Source: Platycnemis pennipes
Taxonomy: Eukaryota; Arthropoda; Insecta; Odonata; Platycnemididae
Assembly: GCA_933228895.1 (NCBI GenBank)
Contig: OW121852.1
Coordinates: 127,839,544-127,903,543, forward strand
Reading direction: 5' to 3'
DNA length: 64,000 nucleotides
Below, one piece after another: positions 56,256-64,000 of the stretch. How positions within the stretch are numbered: position 1 is the first letter of the stretch; every line of letters begins with the position of its first letter. The notes below the pieces were generated by a model. The model was not told the DNA's origin. It worked only from the letters and a program-made list of their open reading frames with translations, and searched no databases. The translations under genes and the position numbers were made by a program.

Positions 56256-56568
56256 AGATCACCAGATAAATAAGATTAGAGAGAAAGATTGTCGTACTGA
56301 TAGATTCAAAATGACATTTTTCCCCCGTACTATAAGAGAACAGAATAGGCAGCATAGCAAAGGGATAGGTAGGTGAAATATTTTAGCGTAGTCTGTAGTG
56401 CGTGATGCATGTATTAACCCCTTAAATACTATAGGTACTAACAATCTAGATGCATGAGACCCTATTGTTGCTTGTTTGTATGTTAGTAGTGCATGCTGGG
56501 TGATCTTCACCCCCTGCCACACACCCTCACGGTGGCTTGCAGGGTATCGTGTAGATGTAGATGAGAAA
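56256..56568 (+). mobile_element. LINE B 3' copy, forward, coding block best preserved
   Basis: Reads DHQINKIREKDCRTDRFKMT then FFPRTIREQNRQH without interruption, the diagnostic C-terminal block of Jockey/CR1-like RT proteins. Then UTR, GATCTTCACCCCCTGCCACA, CACCCTCACGGTGGC, GGGTATCGTGTAGATGTAGA. Confidence 0.92.
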
Positions 56569-58824
56569 TACGATATTCAAAATGCCATCCGTTACAGGTC
56601 TCGTAACGATGTTTTTACTGTGACACTAGGCCATGGAATGTTTAGAATGATTTTTGAACTATTTTGATGTGCAATACTTACTCGTCTTAACATATTGTGT
56701 GTTAATGATGTTAAAACAAAACTGTAATCTTCCGCCGATTGCTTGTTATGGGAATGAAATCGAACGTACTTTCCGGTGATGAATTTTCAGTCCGCAGTGA
56801 CCCAAGTCGTCGACAGGCAGCATCAAATCAAGTTCTCCTCGGTGTATACGGTGTATATTCGGACGTCATCCTCGAGATGAGAAGAGTTTTCAGCGGAGCA
56901 AAATTCGGTGTTATGACCGCTGCCGCGGATAATTGGCACATTTGTCTGAGGTGGTGACTAGCGGGGAACCGCCACGTCATAGTTCCACCACGTTTCACCC
57001 TTAAATTAGAGCCTAGACGTAACCGTTGCCTCAGTGAAGACTCTCCTCTTCCAACCGCTTTATTTCACGTACGTTGCTGATCTAGTTGTTTTCTCTTGTG
57101 AATAGTATGTAATGAATTCGTGCGCTAATTTGAAATTGTTCTTCCTCGTGTTCGTTGTCGTTATTGCGGGAGGCAACTGGCGGCTAAGGCCATTTGCGTC
57201 AGGATTGGTGGGCCGTTGAATTTTGGGCGGAGTATCGATTGGGAGGGAGGGCGGAGGGAAACGCGGTGTCGGAATTAAGGAGGTTGGCTCGCGACTGCTT
57301 GAGTCAAGTTGTCCGAGGAATCATGTTAATTTAAGTACGAGTATATGCCTGCGAAGTGATCCTTACTTCACAAAGAAAATTACGTAAGCTATTGAAAGTC
57401 ATAAGTATCACAAGAAATGCGATGTAAAGTCGAAGGATTTCTTTTTCATGATAATTGTAATCAGCTCGACGATGGAGTCATTCAGCACTTACTTTAAAGA
57501 AATAAATTCATGTACTCATTGAATTTACTAATGTATAACACCAGAATATTACTATCAAACGTTATGTTATAATATTTTTTCTGAAATATGCTTTAATATC
57601 TCATTAGTAATGATATCATTCATACGCCATACATTTTGGCTGGAGCTACCGCAGCGCCAATTGAAGACAACTACGCATTTCGTCTGCTATAAGCGCAGAA
57701 ATTGGTGGATTTAGCGAAAAATACGGTGGGTTGATGCCTTTTTTCCTTGTCATTTTATTTCTTGTGAAATTACGCATAAAACATCAGTTTTTGCAAAAAT
57801 GACATGTCAATATGGTATTTTTAAACGTTATATTCCCATGTGATGGCCATTCTCGCCGTTAATCGTATGTAATTGCAAATGCAATTTGTGGAACAAGGAG
57901 TATGGGTTGGTGTAATTATCTTAACTTTATTAGATAGAGGAACTTTAGTTCTATAAGTGCTGAAAATATAAAAAAAATGACATGACTTTCACTTTTCGGA
58001 TCAACCTCCTTAAGGTCCATTTTCATGCTCGCGTCGGAGGCGGAGCTAAGGGACTTCGCTTGTAGAATTATTGCTTGGACCGTTCTCACGGTAGCGTAGG
58101 CCCTGGCGAATCTACGTGAAGATAGTGCCTTGTCGCTACCTAAGAGCCTGACGTGGAAACGAAGAGACGGGAGGTTTGCCGTGTCCCTGAGCGATTTTCG
58201 AGGCATCGGTAAATAGCTTGTGGTTAGTGTGTACCCTTACACGCTGATGGATTTCCCTCGTTATATTGCCAATCGCAAAGTGCTTTGAACCGCTTATATT
58301 GGCTGCGATTGCTAAGTACGTCCTTCCTCATTACCTCTTTTTAAAATTATGTTCACAAATCAATTCGATAGCAAAACTATTCTAGTGCTTCACGCTACAA
58401 CTATTTTAGAGCTGTAGCCAACGTGTTATATACTCGTTTAAGTCTGTACCGCGTGACAGGGTGCAATCGCATTCCATTTCGTTGCGTACTCTATAATTTT
58501 CTTTTATTGATTTATAATTGACATCAAATTTGAGTGGCCAGATAGGTCAGTGGTTGCTTACTTACCTCATTATAATCTGTAAATAAAATAATAAAGAATT
58601 AGATCCAATGAAATGAATGCCATACTTTCGATGGCTGTATGTGAAAAGAGTTGAGGAACTATATTGTTCACTTTAACAACCTGAAGATTGCATTCAACAG
58701 TGTCAGACCTGATAAGGTGGAGCAGCTTCTTGTTCTAACGAACAACTGATATTGTACTGTCCATTTAATTGACTACATGCGACACGTGTTTCAGCTGTCA
58801 CGCGGCCATATACAACTTTCTTCA
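56569..58824. other. Unique DNA without recognised gene
   Basis: CpG-moderate in 56740-57300. A 96-codon minus frame (57916-58206, MPRKSLRDTANLPSLRF...) has a mixed composition but no family resemblance; I do not call it a gene. Confidence 0.4.
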
Positions 58825-58829
58825 TATAC

Positions 58830-59075
58830 AACTACATAATACCTTGCCGGACCCCGCAAGGGCGTGTGGCAGGGGGTGAAGATCACCAAACATGCTACTT
58901 ACATGCAAATAAGAGCTACGATGCTACTCTGTACTTTATGGAGGCATGTTACATGTAATAGTCACGTGCAACTAGATGGTGCTATCTACTGGGTAATAAA
59001 ACGATTGCGGATTAGAAAGGGATTTCTCTACTTAATTTATCTGTATTTCCCAATAATGCATTGATTATTTATTTA
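58830..59075 (-). mobile_element. LINE B 3' end
   Basis: ACAACTACATAATACCTTGC, GGGCGTGTGGCAGGGGGTGA, then the UTR block (GAGCTACGATGCTACT; CACGTGCAACTAGATGG). Confidence 0.85.
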
Positions 59076-59164
59076 CTTTTCATTAATTGGAAAACAACGT
59101 AGAGGGTATTTCAACTAGTAACAATTAAACAAACAAAGACATTCATGCCCCAGGAATTGAAAAT

Positions 59165-59487
59165 CCCCCCTGGAGGGGTTGTGTTTGAAACCGTCTGGAT
59201 TATCTCGAATAGGTAACCAAGGAGTTACGTGGTATAAAAACTAATAGTTTGAAAATTTTGTGAATTTGAATTACTCGTAATAACGTCAATCACTGGTTTT
59301 TACTGAGTTTTTCTCATTTGACTCGACCTGTAGAGCCCCCTGTTGAGATATAACACAAGTGTAAGCAATGATTGTGGTTGTAATCTGCGGTTTTAACACA
59401 CCAAATTTGCGAACCATTCGTGTTTGTCCACGTGACTCCTTGGTTACCTATTCGAGATAACCCCGATGGTTTCAAACACAGCCCCCC
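59165..59487. repeat. Fold-back element F2, copy 2
   Basis: Arms 59165-59262 and 59403-59487 pair over GGTTTCAAACACA, TCTCGAATAGGTAACCAAGG and CACGTG-adjacent blocks. The central part (ACTCGACCTGTAGAGCCCCC) matches that of copy 1 in inverse orientation. Confidence 0.88.
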
Positions 59488-59565
59488 TGGGCGGGATTCG
59501 AACCCGCTGCCCTGGGATTGACAGGCGAGGGAATTACCCCGCCGCCACCAGGGCCGGCTAAATGG
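59488..59565 (-). mobile_element. tRNA-derived SINE head attached to F2
   Basis: Minus strand: GCCGGCCCTGGTGGCGGCGG (A-box side) and GCGGGTTCGAATCCCGCC (B box). It abuts the right arm of the fold-back, and copy 1 of F2 lacks it. Confidence 0.7.
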
Positions 59566-59582
59566 TTAGTAATGCTAATACA

Positions 59583-59850
59583 TGTATCTACATCTACATA
59601 ATACCCTGCAAGCCACCTCAAAGGTGTGTGGCAGGGGGTGAATTCTCACCAAACATGCACTACATATAATGATTTTAAAAGGATTAATGTTAATATGTTG
59701 GTCTAAACTGCAACTACAAAACTACATCATGCACTACAGGCTATTCTAACAATATTTTACCTACCTGTCACTTTGCTATGGGGTTTATTATGCTCTCTCA
59801 TGGTACGTGGAGAAAATGAAATTTTAAATATATCGGTACGATAATCTTAT
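59583..59850 (-). mobile_element. LINE B 3' copy
   Basis: ATCTACATCTACATAATACC, CTGCAAGCCACCTCAAAGG, GGTGTGTGGCAGGGGGTGAA; at 59800-59850 the inverted CRTDRFK-like block is decayed. Confidence 0.88.
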
Positions 59851-60830
59851 GGATTGCGGAGAAGCATTTCGTTTTGCATATGGGATTGTTGCTCCAGCCG
59901 CCACGTCAGTTCTTCCTGATTGCATATTCGGCTCTTGTGGCCTGACGGCGAGCTGATATCCAAGTCTCCGAGAGCGGGCTTTCTCACCGCTCTTCACGCT
60001 CGTGAGTGGCGGTCTATTGTGAGTGAGGGGGGACAATCTTCTCGAATGTTTTCTCTCGGTTTGTTTTCCTTCCCAAGCGCCCTCTCTCGAGTCCCGGCCG
60101 GCCTCTCCGGCGGGAGTTTTGGAATTCTCCTCTCCTGAGGGCAAACACCCCTTATTTGCTCCCCAGCGGGGCAGGAAGTGGACGCGATTGGACAAAGAGC
60201 GCGCTGAGAGAGCGGATTCTTGTTGTGTCATCCCCTCCTCAGTGGACGTGTGCTGTTCTTTTTTTTTGACCCGTGATAATGAAATAATTCGGGTCTGAAT
60301 GCAATTACGGAATGAAATTTTTTTTCATGATTGTTTAAATTTGAGAAACATCGTGTTTAGTATCTACAATAAATGAGAAGAGTGGCAGAAAAGTTGAATT
60401 GCTGTAATTTTTGAAATTTTCTAACTTAAAAATTGATGATTCAAGGTCATTTCCCTTTGATGAGATGATCCGTCAAAAACACACCTGTTTAGGCATTCCC
60501 ACAACTCTCCCTGGCTTTGCTGTAAGCCTTTTGAAGGTTCGTCTTGGGTTTCTAAATATTTTCTATGGGCCCAGAATTAATTCTCTCAGAAAGGAAAAGG
60601 AAAATGCCTCGTGCATTCGAATCGAGTGATCCGGCGTATGGTTGTTTTTTCGGTTAAAAAAATTAATATTTGACAAGGAACGCAGTTATTATTCACCATC
60701 CTAGTGTTTCATGTTTTGTCTGCTCAGCTGAAACTCGTAGTACCTAGTAGTGGGAGTACTAGTTGATTTTTAGGTGCTCCAACGATTAGTTCATTTTGTA
60801 CCGTCGAAACTTACTAACACAACATCCAAG
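59851..60830. other. CpG-rich block (59900-60220) and AT-rich DNA
   Basis: Frames of 72-135 codons on both strands through the CpG-rich block without family resemblance. Confidence 0.4.
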
Positions 60831-60903
60831 CCGAGGTGGGATTCAAACCCACTGACTTTGGGATGTAGGCATTTTACCGACCTTGTTACCGCGGCCGGCC
60901 TTC
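60831..60903 (-). mobile_element. tRNA-derived SINE head
   Basis: Minus strand: GGCCGGCCGCGGTAACAAGG and GTGGGTTTGAATCCCACC (B box with paired arm). Confidence 0.65.
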
Positions 60904-61427
60904 AGCAACCCATTTACATTATTTTAATTCGCCGTTGGCACTTAGTGCTCGAATAATTGGATTAAAAAATTTTTTCAGGATCAGCCCTTAAGCGCTCGTA
61001 TCGAGTCTAGCAGACTCATGCTGTTATTTTCGCTGTATTTTATGTTAGAAATGAAGCAGGAAAAGAGACTCCTCCTATCTTTCTCTATTTTCAATCTATT
61101 CGGACCATAATGTAATTATTTCAGTCTTCTGCAAGGTTAAAATATATATTTTACCTTAGTCACTCGTGCTCTGATCCTCTCCGGCTCAGCGTGAGTGATT
61201 ATGATATGGTAAAATAGGTGAATTGTACTTTTTTCTCCTACGGTGAACGTGGCTGTATAATCAATACCCACAATGATAGCTATTTTTCGGACAAAATGAT
61301 CTTTAAAAATATGTTTTTATTTCCTACCGTGTTTATTTGTACGTTTTCTGGTTGTTCGGTTTCCTCTCCTTGAGAATGTGCTATAACGGATTTAAGTCAA
61401 AGTCCTCTGTAAATATACGGTGTATTC
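60904..61427. other. AT-rich DNA, nothing recognised
   Basis: No repeat or coding signal. Confidence 0.4.
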
Positions 61428-61680
61428 AACCCGAAGTTTGGCTATTGATAGGTGATGAGTGTAGAGTTCTCCCCGTACTAAGCCATTGGCGTGTGAAATT
61501 CACGCATTCAGGGTAGGAGGGGGCAGTTCCTTTCCGCATGTGACAACCTACGAAGTTCTGACACACAGAAAATCGAATCGCGAGGGTTTGAGATGGGGGC
61601 GTCCAGAAAGGCTGTAGCCCGGGATTTGAACCCGGGACCCTTCGGTAAGTAGCTAGGCCACCACGGCCTCCGTCCTCTGT
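61428..61680 (-). mobile_element. SINE-2 (tRNA-derived), copy 5
   Basis: Minus strand: GAGGCCGTGGTGGCCTAGCT (A-box side), GGTCCCGGGTTCAAATCCCG (B box), GGAAAGGAACTGCCC, GCGTGAATTTCACACGCC and the CTCTACACTCATCACC end. Well-preserved head. Confidence 0.8.
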
Positions 61681-62572
61681 ATACAATGAAGGAATTAGGA
61701 AAGAGTATACTTCCTTAGTTCCGTCTAAAAATTTTTATGGTGTTAGCTACTTGCTAAATTCATTGAAACCCCACTGCTTCCTCGATATTATTCATTTATC
61801 AATTCTCATTTCTCTCAACGACTAAATGGGAATCCAAGTCAGCGATACGCTTTAATGCGTTTGTAAATTAAATTTCTCCCCATATTATTGGCTAAAAAGA
61901 AAGGAACCTGTTTTAGTAATCGAATAATTAGCACAAAATAACATTTTCATGCATTGAGTCAATGTTTGCCCGTCTAATAGGAATGGATCAGTGTACTCGT
62001 CTATTTTCATTGACGTCAATGAACACCGGTGCACTCCTGAGAGCGTTTATCAACTCGCTTTGGTGGCTCCATTTAAGTGTCTCTCTCAGTGGTGTATATA
62101 GTGGAAAATTTTCATTCAGAACCGTGTTAAGGCTATAAAATGGTGCATTGCTCATATCCTCGGATTAATGTACCTCATATCTCTGTCGAGATATTTTTTT
62201 ATTTTTATGTTGAAACAGCATTCTGTATAATATTTTGTGTTAGAAATAATTTCAGTACTAAAAAAATTGGGTGTTGAAAGCTTTTTTTAGCTACGTGTTT
62301 ACATATACATTCGTAAAAGAGGGAAAACTTGCGTGAAGGTTTCTCGGTTCCTCCAACCGGGTTATTGCGTCCATGTCCGCCGACGTTTCGATTCCCGACT
62401 CGGTCGTCGTCTCCAGGGCTTCTGAATGCCATTTTGCCAAAATTGTTCTCCTTATATACCTTTCTCCTGGGGTCAGGTGTCTTCTGTTTGGTCAATGGAA
62501 CAGTCTTGACGAGAGTGTGTGAGAGAATAAACGGCTCGTTTAGAGGTTTTTTGTATTATTCGTTTTCGTAAA
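61681..62572. other. Unique DNA, AT-rich with a short GC-rich patch at 62335-62420
   Basis: The patch (CGACGTTTCGATTCCCGACT, CGGTCGTCGTCTCC) resembles ends of fold-back or Penelope-like repeats in other genomes; not assignable here. Confidence 0.35.
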
Positions 62573-63494
62573 ACAAGACAGCAGTAGAGAGGCAAGCATA
62601 AAGAAAGGAGTGAGACAAGGCTATGCACTGTCTCCCGTATTATTCAGTGTCTGCATCGAGAAAGCCTTCCAAGAAGTCAAAGAAAAGTCTCCAGGAGTGA
62701 ATATCCACGGGGAAAAAATCAGCATACTGTGATTCGCCGACGAAATAGCAGTCATGGCAGAAACGGAAGGAGATTTAAAGAAGACACTAAGAAATATGGT
62801 AAGGATATTGGCCAGATATCATCTGAAGATGAACAAAAAAGATAAGGTATTGGTATGCAGTAAGAGAAAATAAACCAGGACCAATGTTAAACTAGGAAAA
62901 TAAAAACTTGAGGAGGTAGAAGAGCGCTGTTACCTGGGAAGCCATGTAACCAGTGATGATGAAGCTAAAGAGAAATTGTCAGCAGAATTGCCCAAGCGAA
63001 AAGGGAATTTTACCAAAAGAAGATCGTGCTTACAGCTGCAAATACAAGCATAGAAGTGAGGTAACATTTCATTAGAAATTCCACCTGGAGAATTTTACTA
63101 TATGGCAGCGAAGCATGGACGATAAGCAGCAGAGAAGTCGAGGATGGAAGAATTTGAAACGTGGTGCTACGTAAGAATGATGGAGATAATATGGACCAAC
63201 CGAGTGACAAACGAAGAGGTCTTCAGAGGAGTGTGAGAAAAGAGAAGTGTACCGAATACCCTAAAAAGAAGATTGGACAACTTGATCGGCCATATCTTGA
63301 GACACGATGGCCTGATGAAGACAATCGTCGAGGGAAAAGTGAACGGGAATAATGTAAAAGGCAGGCCTCGTTTGAGATACATGGAGCAAGGATGTAAACG
63401 AGAAGAATTACGTCATAATGAAAAGGTTGGCCGATAGAAAAATCGAGTGGAGGGCTGCGTCAAACCAATCCTAGGATTGTTGACCGATGATGAT
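62573..63494 (+). mobile_element. LINE A, 5'-truncated, degenerate copy
   Basis: Begins within RT motif B (SIKKGVRQGYALSPVLFSVC), continues EVKEKSPGVNIHGEKIS, FADEIAVMAETEGDLKKTLR (motif C with Asp-Glu instead of Asp-Asp), EERCYLGSHVTSD and GHILRHDGLMKTIVEGKVNG in changing frames. Ends CAAACCAATCCTAGGATTGT, TGACCGATGATGATG. Several stops; dead. Confidence 0.9.
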
Positions 63495-64000
63495 GAATCG
63501 TCGTACTCAGCGATCGGCAGTTGGGTGGTGACATTCGTGTGGGCATACACCGTTGTGGTGCGCACCTAAAGGGCCCAAGGGGTCCCAGGGGCCTGTCGTG
63601 TACGTACACGTCTCATACGCTGGCATGAGCGTGACTTGTTTGTGACACGGAGGTTTCCCATGTTCGAAGAATCCGAAGAAGGCGTTCCATTAAGTATACC
63701 GTAGTTGACAGTGGAAAGAACTGTGGGCTCGGTTTAATCAAATCGAGAGATCCTTTGGATAACTTGCTGAGAAACTCCATTGTCTTAAAAAAAGATCTTG
63801 TTTTAATGATGTTCTTTCTAAATTTGAAGGTAGAGGGGGAAAATCTTGGTTCATCTATCACTTTTAACGGTGTGAAATATGTTTTTAGAGATATTATGAC
63901 GTGGGAATGTCGTGGGAAGATTGTATTGCTTGACCCGTCTTCCCCTGCATTTCAGGAATTGCCGGAGCCTGGATAAGAACCGGAGAGGTCTCCGGGAGGA
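63495..64000. other. Unique DNA at window end
   Basis: A 73-codon frame (63755-63976, +) with mixed composition, including KYVFRDIMTWECRGKIVLLD, might be exon sequence, but no splice context or family supports it. Confidence 0.3.

Noticed and set aside
59488..60903. tRNA-like sequences as true tRNA genes
   Set aside because: B boxes are good but acceptor stems and anticodon arms do not pair well by eye, and similar heads recur with repeat-type tails; SINE heads are more likely.
1..64000. CRISPR array, prokaryotic operon or phage
   Set aside because: No regularly spaced identical repeats; codon structure, introns and transposon types are eukaryotic.

Overview
This is a eukaryotic, AT-rich, intron-and-transposon landscape, almost certainly from an arthropod and probably an insect. 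There is no operon-like gene packing, and the only host gene I can support is read as two exons about 9 kb apart with good splice signals. Family-level resemblances (aldo-keto reductase, mariner, piggyBac, hAT, Jockey/CR1-like LINEs) fit an insect. I cannot name the species from sequence alone.

Host gene. Exons at 1922-2121 and 11143-11221 (+) join in frame to give the C-terminal ~92 residues of an aldo/keto reductase of the L-galactose / D-threo-aldose dehydrogenase-like group. The 5' exons lie upstream of the window. The last intron (2122-11142) is almost filled by a set of nested transposons: a MITE (4517-10730) interrupted at TTAA by a degenerate piggyBac element (4594-9975), whose transposase reading frame is in turn interrupted by a TIR element (5562-8432) that contains a diverged ~330 bp direct repeat.

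Region by region. 1-1.75 kb: a fold-back made from the 3' end of a GIY-YIG (Penelope-like) retroelement. 11.2-30 kb: unique AT-rich DNA with a PIF/Harbinger-type MITE, an internally deleted mariner, a hAT-type MITE with a perfect 8-bp target duplication, three fold-back elements, tRNA-derived SINEs, and a 1.7 kb 5'-truncated LINE on the minus strand. 30-38 kb: mixed CpG-rich non-repetitive DNA, a three-copy inverted motif, a fold-back, a ~1.85 kb segment bounded by inverted arms, and a second mariner with the same type of internal deletion. 38-64 kb: dense repeats, chiefly 3' ends of a Jockey/CR1-like LINE ('LINE B', at least 16 pieces), a second LINE family ('LINE A', six pieces), two SINE-1 copies, a hAT remnant with an 8-bp target duplication, and several CpG-rich islands (44.3, 48.2, 54.0, 60.0 kb) without a recognisable gene.

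How it works together. There is one partial metabolic gene; nearly everything else is the record of repeated transposition. LINE B tails of the form (GTAGAT)n recur next to, or fused tail-to-tail with, other LINE B tails. SINEs show LINE-type target duplications. Several DNA transposons survive only as internally deleted forms that depended on transposase from elsewhere. No CRISPR array, rRNA gene, virus genome or toxin gene was seen.
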